From Histomonas meleagridis (taxonomy: Eukaryota > Parabasalia > Tritrichomonadida > Dientamoebidae): a stretch of 64,000 bases of DNA. The first letter of the stretch is position 1. Every line of letters begins with the position of its first letter. Under the pieces are notes generated by a model. That model saw nothing but the letters and a program-made list of their open reading frames with translations, did not search any database and was not told the origin of the DNA. The position numbers were made by a program, and so were the translations under genes. Location of the stretch: assembly GCA_020186115.1 (NCBI GenBank), contig WSYJ01000138.1, forward strand, positions 806,001 to 870,000. Reading direction: 5' to 3'. This document shows positions 41,996 to 52,645 of this stretch, one piece after another.

Positions 41996-44475
41996 CTAAA
42001 ATATCAATTGAATTTTTAATTGAAGTAAACAAATATCATTTTCACTCAACTTTATTCCTTCTTGGTTCAAAAGTAATTGTGCAATTTCTTTGTTTCTGTT
42101 TATGCATGCCAAAGTCAATGCTGTGTCAAATTTGAATAATAAAATCCAATAGTTTTAATAAGACATCAAATTAAAAATAGAGAAATTGATAACAGCCTGA
42201 AAATATTTCTAACATTGATTTTTAAATTTTTCTTTTTAAGAAGTAATTCAACAATTTTTTGATACCCAAAATTAGATGCATATATAAGTGCAGTATTAAA
42301 TATTGTGAATAAAATCTATAAGATGTTTTTAATCATCTCTATATATATAAACTAAATATTAATATAATTTATTTCTATGGCTTTGTGTGAAAGAAGTCGC
42401 TTAACAGAATCAGTACACCCATATATACAACCCATCATAAGAGCTGGCATAAATTTTTTAACGAAATATCAAAAATACGACCTAAACATAAAATACATGA
42501 AAAAAACTTTAAATAAAGAAATTGAAGGTTCGTAGCATTAACATCAATTTTCTCTTGTGAAAGTAGCATTTCAACTATTCGTACAAAATCAAATCGAACA
42601 GCCAATAAAAGTCCAGTTATATATGTTTCAAAAGAATTCCAAATATACTTTTGGCATTTATATCAATTTTTGGATGATTAAGAAGTAACTTAACAATTTC
42701 AACATTACCTCTTTCGCATGCATACATTAATGGAGTTTCAAATATTATCTAATAAGTCCAAATAAAATGGTAAAACAATAATATCTTTACATAAACATCA
42801 AATAAAACTGGAAAATATTCTTAACGTTAACATCAATTTCCGAATGATTAAGAAGCAATTTAGCAATTTCTATGTGGTTATTTTGTGCTGCAAACATGAG
42901 AGGAGCAGCATAAAATTTAAGTAGATCTTGAATATAAATTAGGAATTAATATCATAATTATATTTCATTGTCTTTTAGATTTACATCAATTTCATTTTGA
43001 TTAAGAAGTAATCTCACAATTTCAGTATTCCCTGAACTAGATGCACATAAAAGTGCAGTTGTAAATGAAACAAAAAAATCCAAATATTAAGCAAAAACTT
43101 CTAATGAATATTATAGACATTAACATAAAATATAAAAAAACGGATTTTTCATTTATGTTTACATCTTTATGAGAAAGAATTAGCCTGACTATTTCAGTAT
43201 TACCTTTGCCTGATGCCTTTATAAGTGCAGTATGAAATTAATTTGGTAAATTCCAAATAAAACCAAAAAATATTGAACTATAAAAATAAACATTAATATC
43301 AAAATAGAAATATCTTTTGCATTTATATCAACTTCAATATTATTAAAAACGTATTGTGCAAGTTCTATATTATCAGACATTGCAGCTGATAAAAAAATAT
43401 CTTTTGGTAATTCAATTCCTTTGTTTAGTATATATGAAATAAGTGGAGTGTTTCCAATGATTGCTGCACTATGCAATAGAACATTATTTAATTTCATTCC
43501 TTTATTAAGTAAATAGAAAAAAATTTCGTAATTATTAGATATAATACATCTCTTTCCCAACGAAGTTAAATTTTTAAATTTTCCTATTTCACTTTTAAAA
43601 ATACTTTTAAAAACTTCATTTTGGTGGAAATATATTGCTATTTTAAGTGTATGATCAAAAGACAAATTGTATTTACGACAAAGATCAATAATTTCTAAGT
43701 TTCCACCTGCAACAGCATATTTTGTAACAATAGATGTATCAGCGCCATTAAATAATAAAAATTTAAAGCATTTTAATGACCCATATAAAGCAGCATAATC
43801 AATTAAAGAAACACAATCAAATTTACCTTCATAAAACCTTTCATAAAGAGAAGGAATTTTTTGGTTAATATTGAAATTATGTTTTTTGGAAATTTCACTT
43901 AATTTATCTAAATCATCATTCCGTATAATAACTGCAATTTTTTTATGATTGACTCCAAAATGAGCTAACAACCTTTGAAGTTTCCAATTATCGGCTGATA
44001 AAATTTCAATTTTGGGTGAAAATTGATTTAAGAAAGGTCCATCTTTCAATTTTATGATATCTTCATTTGTTTTATAATGTGCAAAATATAAGGAACTTTT
44101 CTTGCGAACTATATGAGAAAGGATTATCCCTTGTTCAATCATTCTTTCAAGAAGAAAATCTGTTCCCATTGAATTCATTAAATTGATAATGTGTAAAAGA
44201 ATTTTGCTTAAATCACAATCAATAAGTTTTTTTTCTCTTTCTTTGGATTCAAGTTCCTTCATATATTGAAAATATACATCTGGGTCTTTTTTTTGAGTCA
44301 TAGAATAAACACATATTATATGACAAATTGTGTAGTTGAAAGATAAAGGATAATCATGTTCAAATATTTCAATAGTTGATTCAACAGATGGACGAATATT
44401 GAAATAACTGAGTCGGGAAATAATATCATGAAGTATTTTTAAACGTAAAATTATATCACTTTGTTGTTCATCCAT
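41996..44475 (-). CDS. DUF3447/ankyrin-repeat protein, interrupted by eight spacer sequences (intron-like)
   Basis: From ATG 44,475 an open frame encodes 387 residues of DUF3447-type N-terminus and diverged repeats (RNDDLDKLSEISKKHNFNIN; SLIDYAALYGSLKCFKFLL) to NAKD at 43,312. Then eight ankyrin units follow at 43,231-43,145, 43,059-42,970, 42,909-42,817, 42,736-42,647, 42,617-42,528, 42,450-42,358, 42,294-42,205 and 42,124-41,996 (with stop). Each of the first seven is 87-93 bases, a multiple of three, with no stop or indel. Between them lie spacers of 80, 85, 60, 80, 29, 77, 63 and 80 bases that cannot be translated through. Either spliced or a strangely patterned pseudogene. Ankyrin proteins bind other proteins; partner unknown. 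Confidence 0.65.
42125..43311 (-). repeat. Eight AT-rich spacers inside the ankyrin array
   Basis: Spacers at 43,311-43,232, 43,144-43,060, 42,969-42,910, 42,816-42,737, 42,646-42,618, 42,527-42,451, 42,357-42,295 and 42,204-42,125. All lie between the residue after the (V/I)N.K motif and the TAL/TPL motif. Several share words such as AATATTT at the 5' side, TTGATGTTTAT inside and ATTTGGATTT/AATATTTGAA near the 3' side, so they seem to have duplicated with the repeat. They lack the GTATGT and ACTAACACACAG signals known for trichomonad introns. Confidence 0.7.
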
Positions 44476-45620
44476 TTTATTATGATATACAAGAACAAAA
44501 CAGACGGCTGACACTTTAACCGTAGTTCATTCTCAAAAAATCATTCAATTTTATCTATCGGAGAAACTTCCAGTTTTTCCTGTAAATTTTCGGTTATTTT
44601 TTCTGATATTTATTCTTTACGTGTACTGATTAAAACTCTTCAAATTTAATGGTTTACTTGTGCACTTTTTTCCTATATCATGTCAACAGGTCGATCACGC
44701 TGCGAGATCCCACATATACTAATATTCTCTTTTTTATTTTTTTTTCTTTCTTTTTTCTCTTTTCTTCACTCTTAATTTTTTTATTATCCTTTATTCTTTT
44801 ATTTTAAAATAAAATTTTTTTTTTACTTATTAATTTACATACTTTTACTAATTAATTTTTATTAAATTCATTATTTCGAATATTCCTGAAAAATCATTCC
44901 CCTTCAATATTATAAAAATATAAATCAAAAGCATTATGATTATTTTAGTTTAATGATTTACCTCCCATTATAAATATATGCACAAGATGATTTTTCTGTT
45001 AATTGACAAAATAATAATTATAAATGTTATTTTTAATCAGTCCCTATATATGTCTTAACATTTCTTCCTACATTATTTATTATATCTCTCACAAAAATCA
45101 TACATATTATAAATAGTTAAAAGTTTATGTTTTATAAGTTAATAATATTTTATTAATTATTGTTTTTTTCTAAGTTAATGAAGATCAACATGTAAATTAC
45201 ATCATTCATTAATATTAAAAAAGTTAGTAAGATGATGGAGACACTTTTTTAGGGAAGCTCAAAAGAAGTCCAAGTACTTGTATTGGTGGAAAATTATCAT
45301 AATTAATCGAATTCCTATTCGAATATATGGTTTTATTATAATATTTTGTAAATTTAAAAAGAATATCGAAAAAATCATTTTTCAAGACGTTTTTGATGAA
45401 TTATATTCGATTTTTAGTGAGATATTTAAATTCGTGAAAACATATTTAACTAGCCGAGCTTCTTTTCTATCGTAGTGGTTATATGGTAAAATTACCCTTT
45501 TTTCAACGGTTATGAAGGTAAAAACGATTAGAATTTAACCGTCAAAATGGCAGTTAAAAAATAAACCGTCGTTCGCTCTTTAAAAAGCTGGGAAACTGTG
45601 CATTAGTTGAAAACACTGTA
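44476..45620. other. Divergent intergenic region with T-rich tract
   Basis: 1.1 kb between two DUF3447 ankyrin genes. A TTTTTCTTTC-rich low-complexity tract lies at about 44,725-44,830. GTGCACTTTTTTCC at about 44,661 resembles GATGCACTTTTCC at 37,802. No gene: the frame at 45,278-45,475 has unlikely composition. Confidence 0.4.
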
Positions 45621-47215
45621 ATGTCAAATCACATACATAATGATGATATTACTACCATAAACACAGGAGATCAAAATTTGAATCATTCATCAACATGCTT
45701 GAAATCCCTAATTAAACTTGAAAAAACTATTTTTAGTTTAACTGAAGAAAGCCTTCAGTCTTCTTTTAAAAAAGTATTGGGATTTTTTGATCTAAATTAT
45801 CCCTATACATTTAATACTATTATAAGTAACATCGTTTACAATTCATTTTCGTCACGAAAACAAGTAATTGATGTTTACTTAAATTTTTTAAAAACACTTC
45901 AAACGAAAGAAGAAGAAATTAATCAAAATATCGTTAAACTAATATCAATATTTATCAAACGTATCTCTACAATGAACACACAAGAATCATATTATTTAAT
46001 CGAGAAACTAATTGAACAAAATTTAATTAATAAAAATATCACTAAAAATATTAATTCAAAATATTTTTCTCATTATAAAGCAAAAGAAGAAAACCAAAGA
46101 CAAACCCAACTGGCAAGAAATGATCCAATAGAAAGATACTTTATGGATCATTATGAAGAACTTTCAAAGAATGATTGGGAGCTTCATAAGAAGTTAATTA
46201 AAGAAGGACATAATCCAAATGAAATTGCGAAAATAATTCGAAATGATGAAATAGAAAAACTTCAAGAAATATCATCACAATCAAACTTCGATTTTAATCA
46301 AATAATTGAGCCATCAATTTATGAAAGATGTTCATTCATTAATCAAAAGAATGTTACATTAATTGATTATGCAGCATTTTTTGGATCAGTTAAATGTTTT
46401 AAATATTTACTTATGAATGGTGCAAGTATAGAAAATACAGGTAAATATTCGTTGCATGTGGAAATGAAGAAATCATTCATTTATGTGAACAATATCATTC
46501 ATCATTTGAAGGTGAGTATGAGGCAACAATTGAATTCCATCGAAATGATATCTTTAAATATATTTTTGAGAACGAAATAAAAAAAATACAATCAATACCG
46601 AAAATGTCTAAAGATAAAACAAATGATTTGGTAAGTTTTTGTATTAAAAAAGATAATTATGAAATTTTAGCATTTTTGGAAGAAAAAGGAATTAATATTA
46701 ATGCTGATAATATAAACGAATCAGCAAGAAAAGGAAATTTATATCTCGTTAAATGCTTCCTTCATAATAATCAAGTTCCAAAAAATATTTTGTAATATGC
46801 TTCAGAATCAGGAAATATTGAACTTGTGAAATATGTTTTAGAACAAAAAGGAATTGATGTTAATGCAAAAAATATTTATTTGAATAATTTGGAATATTTT
46901 TTAATAATTTGAAATATGTTTTAATAATTTGAAATATGTTTTAATAATTTGAAATATGTTTTAATAATTTAGAATATGTTTTAATAATTTAGAATATGTT
47001 TTAATAATTTGAAACAGCACTTCATATAGCAGTTAGAAATAATAATATAGAAATAGTAAAATTACTTTTAGATAAAGGAATTGATGTTATTACAGAAAAT
47101 ATTTATTTGAATAATTTATAATATGTTTTAACAATATTTAACTGCAATTCAAATTGCAGAACAAGAAGGATATACAAAAATAGTAAATTTACTTCTTGAA
47201 AAAAATACGAACTAA
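45621..47215 (+). pseudogene. DUF3447/ankyrin-repeat protein, paralogue with a frameshift, a stop and two spacers
   Basis: ATG 45,621 opens 280 good codons paralogous to the gene at 44,475 (IIRNDEIEKLQEISSQSNFD; LIDYAAFFGSVKCFKYLLMN). A one-base loss near 46,450 shifts the frame, after which ACGNEEIIHLCEQYHSSFEG continues. A TAA interrupts at 46,793-46,795 (NILxYASESGN). Two spacers follow, 46,874-47,013 and 47,101-47,140, at the same repeat position as in the neighbour, around a clean 29-codon unit (47,014-47,100) and a last unit ending at 47,215. Confidence 0.7.
46881..47013 (+). repeat. 20-base tandem repeat within an ankyrin spacer
   Basis: About 6.6 copies of TTAATAATTTGAAATATGTT (some with AGAAT for GAAAT) lie wholly within the first spacer of this ankyrin gene. 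The period is not a multiple of three and each copy carries stops, so the tract is non-coding. Confidence 0.9.
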
Positions 47216-47717
47216 AATTGATCAGATCCAGATATCAAAACACAGCTGTCGAACTTACAAGAAATGTATATATAAACTCAATGCCAGAAGTTGCTTATAT
47301 GAATTTCAACAAAAAACTATTGAGGAATTTAGAATTGAAGTTCCCCTTTTTATAAAATATTATTTTGAAATTAAAAAACAAGAATATCCAAAAAATAAAT
47401 AAATGAATGAATTCACTTAAAAACATAAAATTCAAGATGATTAGTATAATAGAGAGGTCAACTCTTTTCAAATGAAAACATCTTGTTATATCACAACATT
47501 TGTAAAAATAAATTTCTGATAATTTCAATTTTATATATATATATATTAATTTTTGGATATTCCAATTTGATAAGCCCCTAATGCAATGTTGATTAAAGTG
47601 TTAAGATAAATATCTTATATAATAAGAATTACTTTATTTAGAACTCTTTTTCAAAAACATGATTTAAAATATTCAAAAAGTTGTTATCTGACCAAATGAA
47701 CAAAAAAGTGACATTTG
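47216..47717. promoter_or_regulatory. SEC23 upstream region with ATTCAAAAAGTTGTT
   Basis: AT-rich. It ends with the 15-base word at 47,671-47,685, shared with the hydrolase gene leader. A (TA)n tract is at about 47,532-47,545. No other gene was seen. Confidence 0.4.
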
Positions 47718-49949
47718 ATGGATTTCAACCAAAGAGAAGATCTCAATGGAATTAGGTTTTCATGGAATGTTTGGCCTACCAATCGAATCGATGCTGTAAC
47801 TTGTAGCGTCCCAATTGGCTGTCTTTATACACCACTTAAACAAATCCCAGATCGTACTCCTCTTCAATACGAACCAGTTTTATGTCGTAACTGTCGTTGT
47901 GTTCTTAATAGTTATTCTCATGTTGACTTTAACACAAAAGTTTGGACTTGTCCAATTTGTCAAGGACGTAATCCACTTCCACAGTCTTATCACCAAATGA
48001 CTGAGACGAATTTACCAGCTGAACTTCATCCTGACTACACAACTGTTGAATATGAACTTCAACGCACTACTGATTCACGTTCACATCCACCCATATTTTT
48101 ATTTGTTGTTGATACATGTACCACAGAAAAAGAATTCCAACCACTCAAAGATCTTCTTCTTCAAGTTGTAGCTCTTTTACCATCAGATGCCTATGTTGGT
48201 TTTATTACATATGGCAATTATGTTTATGTTCATGAACTTAATTTCTCTGAATTTTCACGTTCTTATGTTTTTTCAGGCAACAAAACCTATGAACCATCAG
48301 CACTTCAACAAATGTTAAATCTTACACGTCAAGTCGAAGATTCCACAAATCCATTTATTATGACTGTTGACAGTGCCGAGCTTATGCTTAACACGGTCAT
48401 TGAGAAGATGGAACGAGATACAAGTAATACTGATCATTCAATTCGTTCACCACGTTGTACCGGCACAGCTCTTCACATTGCCACAACCCTATTAAGCTGT
48501 TTATACCCGACCACTGGTGGACAAATCATATTATTATCATCCGGACCAATCACCAAAGGACCGGGTACTATGGCCACTCCCAAAGTTATTGAGCCAATTC
48601 GTCAACATTCTGACATCGAAAAAGACAAAGCTCCACTTACTACATCCGCTGTTCAATTCTTCACTGAATTAGGCAACAAAGCGTCTGAGTCCAACATTGT
48701 CATTAACTATATTCCAGCGTCATTTGAAGAGACTGGAATTTATGAAATGGAGCCATGTATCCTTAAGACAGGTGGCTGGATGCAATCATGTGAATCATGG
48801 ACTGATTCTAATATCATTGAAACTTTTGAGAAGTTCTTTACCACCATCTATGAAGTTGCAGGTAATGATTGTACATTATCTGTTAATTTCACAAAGAACT
48901 TTAAGTTATCAGGTTGTATTGGCCCATGCTCATCATTAAATCATTCCAATGATATGGTCAGTGAGAAAGTCATTGGTAATGGCGGCACAACAGAATGGAA
49001 ATTATGTGGATTATTACCATCGACTACATTAGCCTTTTTCATCGAAATAGCAGCGTCTAAAGCAGATCCAATACCATCCGGATCCACAGCTTTTATCCAA
49101 TTTGTCACAAAGTATCGACACTTTATGACTGGCACATATCGAATTCGTGTAACTACAGTTGCTATTCGATTTAATGATTTAGCTACTGGTAGTCATTTAA
49201 TAGCTCAATCATTTGATCAAGAAGCAGCAACAGTTATCTTAGCTCGTTATGCTATGTGGAAAGTTCGTAATGAAGATCTCGTCGATGTCGTCCATTCACT
49301 TGATCGAACATTAATTCGATTCTGTCGAAAATTCGGCACATATAACAAAGGCGATCCTACATCATTTTCATTAGGCTCATCGTTCTCAGTCTTTCCACAA
49401 TTTATGTATCACTTTAGAAGATCGCCATTCATGTCAACATTTAACTTTTCGCCTGATAACACTACGTCACTTCGACATGCATTACTTACTGAAGATATGA
49501 CGAACTCATTGTTTATGATTCAGCCAACTTTGATGCAATATACTTTAGATAATAGTCCACGCGCTGTCGTCTTGGACGTATCAAACTTACAAAGGAATTG
49601 CGTCCTATTGTTGGATACTTACTTCAGAGTGTTGGTGTGGCACGGAAAGGACATCGCTGCATGGAGAAACGCAGGATACCAGAACCAGCCCGAGTACGCA
49701 AACTTGAAGGCAATCCTCGAGGAGCCACTTGAAGAAGCAAAGGCGCTGATCAGCGAAAGATTCCCAACGCCGCTGTTGGTGAAATGCGACCAGGACTCCG
49801 GGCTAGAAAGATACCTGTTGGTGAGGTGCGTGCCTTCTTCGTCAAGTTCGTACGACGGAGGATTCAGAGGAGCTGATAGTTTGGGTACAGATGAGCCGTC
49901 GTTCGCAAGCTTCTCAATGAAGCTGAAGCAGGTCGCGGTTAACGACTAA
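47718..49949 (+). CDS. SEC23: COPII coat protein SEC23
   Basis: 743 codons from ATG 47,718 (MDFNQREDLNGIRFSWNVWP). Domain order is that of SEC23: zinc finger with Cys56, Cys59, Cys78 and Cys81; trunk (FLFVVDTCTTEKEFQPLKDL); beta-sandwich; helical domain; C-terminal gelsolin-like part (FRVLVWHGKDIAAW; ERFPTPLLVKCD; ending MKLKQVAVND). SEC23 is the Sar1 GTPase-activating subunit of the inner COPII coat, working with SEC24 on vesicles leaving the ER. Length is normal. The last ~400 bases use far more G/C-ending codons than the rest. Confidence 0.97.
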   Translation: MDFNQREDLNGIRFSWNVWPTNRIDAVTCSVPIGCLYTPLKQIPDRTPLQYEPVLCRNCRCVLNSYSHVDFNTKVWTCPICQGRNPLPQSYHQMTETNLPAELHPDYTTVEYELQRTTDSRSHPPIFLFVVDTCTTEKEFQPLKDLLLQVVALLPSDAYVGFITYGNYVYVHELNFSEFSRSYVFSGNKTYEPSALQQMLNLTRQVEDSTNPFIMTVDSAELMLNTVIEKMERDTSNTDHSIRSPRCTGTALHIATTLLSCLYPTTGGQIILLSSGPITKGPGTMATPKVIEPIRQHSDIEKDKAPLTTSAVQFFTELGNKASESNIVINYIPASFEETGIYEMEPCILKTGGWMQSCESWTDSNIIETFEKFFTTIYEVAGNDCTLSVNFTKNFKLSGCIGPCSSLNHSNDMVSEKVIGNGGTTEWKLCGLLPSTTLAFFIEIAASKADPIPSGSTAFIQFVTKYRHFMTGTYRIRVTTVAIRFNDLATGSHLIAQSFDQEAATVILARYAMWKVRNEDLVDVVHSLDRTLIRFCRKFGTYNKGDPTSFSLGSSFSVFPQFMYHFRRSPFMSTFNFSPDNTTSLRHALLTEDMTNSLFMIQPTLMQYTLDNSPRAVVLDVSNLQRNCVLLLDTYFRVLVWHGKDIAAWRNAGYQNQPEYANLKAILEEPLEEAKALISERFPTPLLVKCDQDSGLERYLLVRCVPSSSSSYDGGFRGADSLGTDEPSFASFSMKLKQVAVND

Positions 49950-49982
49950 AGAAAACTTTGATATCGAAATTTTATATTTTTG

Positions 49983-50515
49983 AAATGTAAATGCGCCGGA
50001 AGAAGGAAATGAAAACGATTTGTTTGGAATGTCGATGTGTTTAACTGTTTGAAATGTGAATGAGGAAATGAAAACGATTTGTTTGGAATGTCGAAATGTT
50101 TAACTGTTTGAAATGTGAATGAGGAAATGAAAACGATTTGTTTGGAATGTCGATGTGTTTAACTGTTTGAAATGTGAATGAGGAAATGAAAACGATTTGT
50201 TTGGAATGTCGATGTGTTTAACTGTTTGAAATGTGAATGAGGAAATGAAAACGATTTGTTTGGAATGTCGATGTGTTTAACTGTTTGAAATGTGAATGAG
50301 GAAATGAAAACGATTTGTTTGGAATGTCGATGTGTTTAACTGTTTGAAATGTGAATGAGGAAATGAAAACGATTTGTTTGGAATGTCGATGTGTTTAACT
50401 GTTTGAAATGTGAATGAGGAAATGAAAACGATTTGTTTGGAATGTCGATGTGTTTATCTGTTTAAAATGTAAATGCGCCAGCAGAAGGAAATGAAAACGC
50501 TTTGTTTGGAACATG
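49983..50515 (+). repeat. 59-base tandem repeat downstream of SEC23
   Basis: About nine copies of a unit containing GAAATGAAAACGATTTG and GTTTAACTGTTTGAAATGTG, period 59 bases, nearly identical to each other. Both edges carry a variant with AATGTAAATGCGCC. It begins ~35 bases after the SEC23 stop, so it is probably within or next to the 3' UTR. Confidence 0.95.
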
Positions 50516-50879
50516 TTCACGATGGTATAATAAATTTCCTGTAAAATCTAATGCAAAAACTTTGGATTTTTATAGTTTATGGCTGAATAAGTTTATCTTC
50601 TTTGTGGGGAGATTTTGATTAAATCCACAAAGCGTAAAAAAGAAGTAATAAATGGTTTTGTTGGTTGTTTTGCTAATAAATAAGTTTGGGAAAATTTTGC
50701 AAAATAAACTTATTTTTTTAATATTTTGCATTAAAAAACATTTTCCATATAATTTAATGTCAAATAATTATGGAACGGATAAATATCGTTAATAATATTT
50801 TAGTGTGAAGCAACAATCTATAGGATTAACAAAAGGAAAAAAATTATTACAATTACATTACTTGAGTAATTACTATTAT

Positions 50880-51095
50880 CAGCTAATTTAAACAAAATTC
50901 AGTTTTCGATCAATTAAATGGGTTAGACATTCAATAAAATGGTTCTAATGTAAATATTTTAAGTATATATGTAATTACAAAAGGAAGTCATGAAATTATT
51001 TATTTATGTAAACATAATAGTTCATTATTTGATGGAGAACATGAAGCGATTTCAATTATTTTTGAAACAGTAATATTATTTCTTTATTTCACCAA
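50880..51095 (+). pseudogene. DUF3447 remnant
   Basis: The plus frame reads YVITKGSHEIIYLCKHNSSL then FDGEHEAISIIFE, matching the (A)xxGNxEIIxLCxxxxxSFxxxxxxAI block of the two ankyrin genes in this window. Only this ~45-codon block remains. Confidence 0.5.
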
Positions 51096-51136
51096 AATCA
51101 ATATAAATATGAAGCACCAAAGTAAAAACAAAGTTA

Positions 51137-52549
51137 TTATAATTTATTAACAAAAATTTGTATACACAAAAGTGGTAACAAAAAAATCAATCCGACAATT
51201 AATATTCTTCGAGTTCTTTTTTGTTCCTCATTTAATGATCTCTTTAATTCGCCGTACTTATTCTGTATATTTATTTGACACATATGAACAACCTCTAAAT
51301 TTTTTGCTGCATCTTTCACCACTAATGATGCGCCGTTTAAATTTTCTTTGTTTTCCCGAACTTTTTGAGCCAAAACCTCTATTCTCCTTTCAATATTCTG
51401 AACCTTCTGAAATATTTCAATGGCCTTTTGGACGGTTTCTTTTCTTCCTTCTTCGATTTCTTCTTTCATCCATTTTATCTTTGATATAGGGTCATTGTTT
51501 GACATAATTACATCGTTTAAGCTTTTGATTATCTTTTCTGTATCGTCGTTGGTGTCTTCTTTGAGTTTGATTAATGGCATTTGTGGAAAATCTGGTTCAA
51601 TACAATCAGAAATATCGATTTCGGCCATTCTAAACAATGGCAATTGTTGCGATTTTGCCATTTTTGCCTTTTCAATTATCTTTGATGCTGTCTTTAAATC
51701 ACAATTACCGATATTAAAGTTATTTGAGCGTTGAAACGCATGAACAAAATTAATAATTTGTTGATTTGATTCAATATTTTTGATCGATGAATCAAGAAAT
51801 TTGATTGCAGAAAAAATATACTTGAATAAGCTAAGAAGTGTGAATACGGGGGACGCAGTTTCTTGAAATGATGGAAGAAGTCTTTGAAAGCCTGATGTTT
51901 TCATGGAATTTGATATTGGGGATAAAAGAGAACCAAAGTAAATCGTATCAAACTTTTGTAATTGCCTAATTGCAGAAGATGCTTCGTCAAGACAGAAAAA
52001 AAAAGAGGCAAATTTAACTCGTTCAAAAATTGTTGAAAATGATTCTTCAAGAGAACCATTTGTTCCATATGTTTGATTGAGAACTGTGATGTACTTTTCG
52101 AACTCAAATTTATGTGGTCGTATAACACTTGGAAGATCTTGTAAAATTCCCAAATGATATAATTTTCCAAGATTGTGATATTTTTCTTTGTTTTCAATCC
52201 AATCATTTTCTTTAATAATAACTTGAGGTTCATTTCCATTTAGTAAACTAAATGATAATGAAGTCATATAGATTACAATTCCATCATTAGTTTGTTTTGT
52301 ACTTAAACCATATGAAAAAAAATCAGGCGGATCTGAGACAAATCGTACTGGAATTCCTTTTGTTGTTTTTTGTGTGTCTTCAATGAAAACTGTGTAAAAC
52401 GGAAAAAAATTATTATCAAGACGGTTTGTTAAAAGAGCTAAAGAAAATCCATTGATTTCAATTGGATTCCCTACCTCTTGAGCACCCGAAAATAAAGTAA
52501 TTCCCCCATTACCCAAATGATCAGGTAGAATAAAAATTCCTTCTTGCAT
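51137..52549 (-). CDS. Tail-anchored coiled-coil protein, unrecognised
   Basis: 470 codons from ATG 52,549 (MQEGIFILPDHLGNGGITLF). Residues 1-170 look globular, 170-330 helical, 350-445 a long coiled coil (IEEGRKETVQKAIEIFQKVQ; NKYGELKRSLNEEQKRTRRI), and 446-466 one membrane helix followed by VNKL. A C-terminal anchor with a cytosolic coiled coil is typical of SNARE-like, golgin or nuclear-envelope tethering proteins; which of these is not determinable. It is divergent from PACRG across a 96-base promoter. Confidence 0.75.
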   Translation of the reverse strand: MQEGIFILPDHLGNGGITLFSGAQEVGNPIEINGFSLALLTNRLDNNFFPFYTVFIEDTQKTTKGIPVRFVSDPPDFFSYGLSTKQTNDGIVIYMTSLSFSLLNGNEPQVIIKENDWIENKEKYHNLGKLYHLGILQDLPSVIRPHKFEFEKYITVLNQTYGTNGSLEESFSTIFERVKFASFFFCLDEASSAIRQLQKFDTIYFGSLLSPISNSMKTSGFQRLLPSFQETASPVFTLLSLFKYIFSAIKFLDSSIKNIESNQQIINFVHAFQRSNNFNIGNCDLKTASKIIEKAKMAKSQQLPLFRMAEIDISDCIEPDFPQMPLIKLKEDTNDDTEKIIKSLNDVIMSNNDPISKIKWMKEEIEEGRKETVQKAIEIFQKVQNIERRIEVLAQKVRENKENLNGASLVVKDAAKNLEVVHMCQINIQNKYGELKRSLNEEQKRTRRILIVGLIFLLPLLCIQIFVNKL

Positions 52550-52645
52550 GGGAATCCATTTTGGAGTGCCCCAGAAAGATAAAAATTAAGGGCACCCCAT
52601 TATGTAACCCTCACAAATACGTTATTCGAAATCCGTTATTTATAA
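52550..52645. promoter_or_regulatory. Bidirectional promoter with GGCACCCCATT motif
   Basis: GGCACCCCATT at 52,591-52,601, preceded by TTAAG, lies 44 bases before the PACRG ATG and 41 before the opposite ATG. It is the same word as at 2,775-2,785. A partly inverted AGTGCCCC occurs at about 52,566. Confidence 0.5.

Noticed and set aside
42125-43311. Ordinary trichomonad introns in the ankyrin gene
   Set aside because: No GTATGT donor or ACTAACACACAG acceptor could be found at any spacer edge; kept as a finding about non-canonical spacers instead.
49983-50515. Regular repeats resembling a CRISPR array
   Set aside because: The 59-base units are contiguous with no unique spacers, and the host is eukaryotic.
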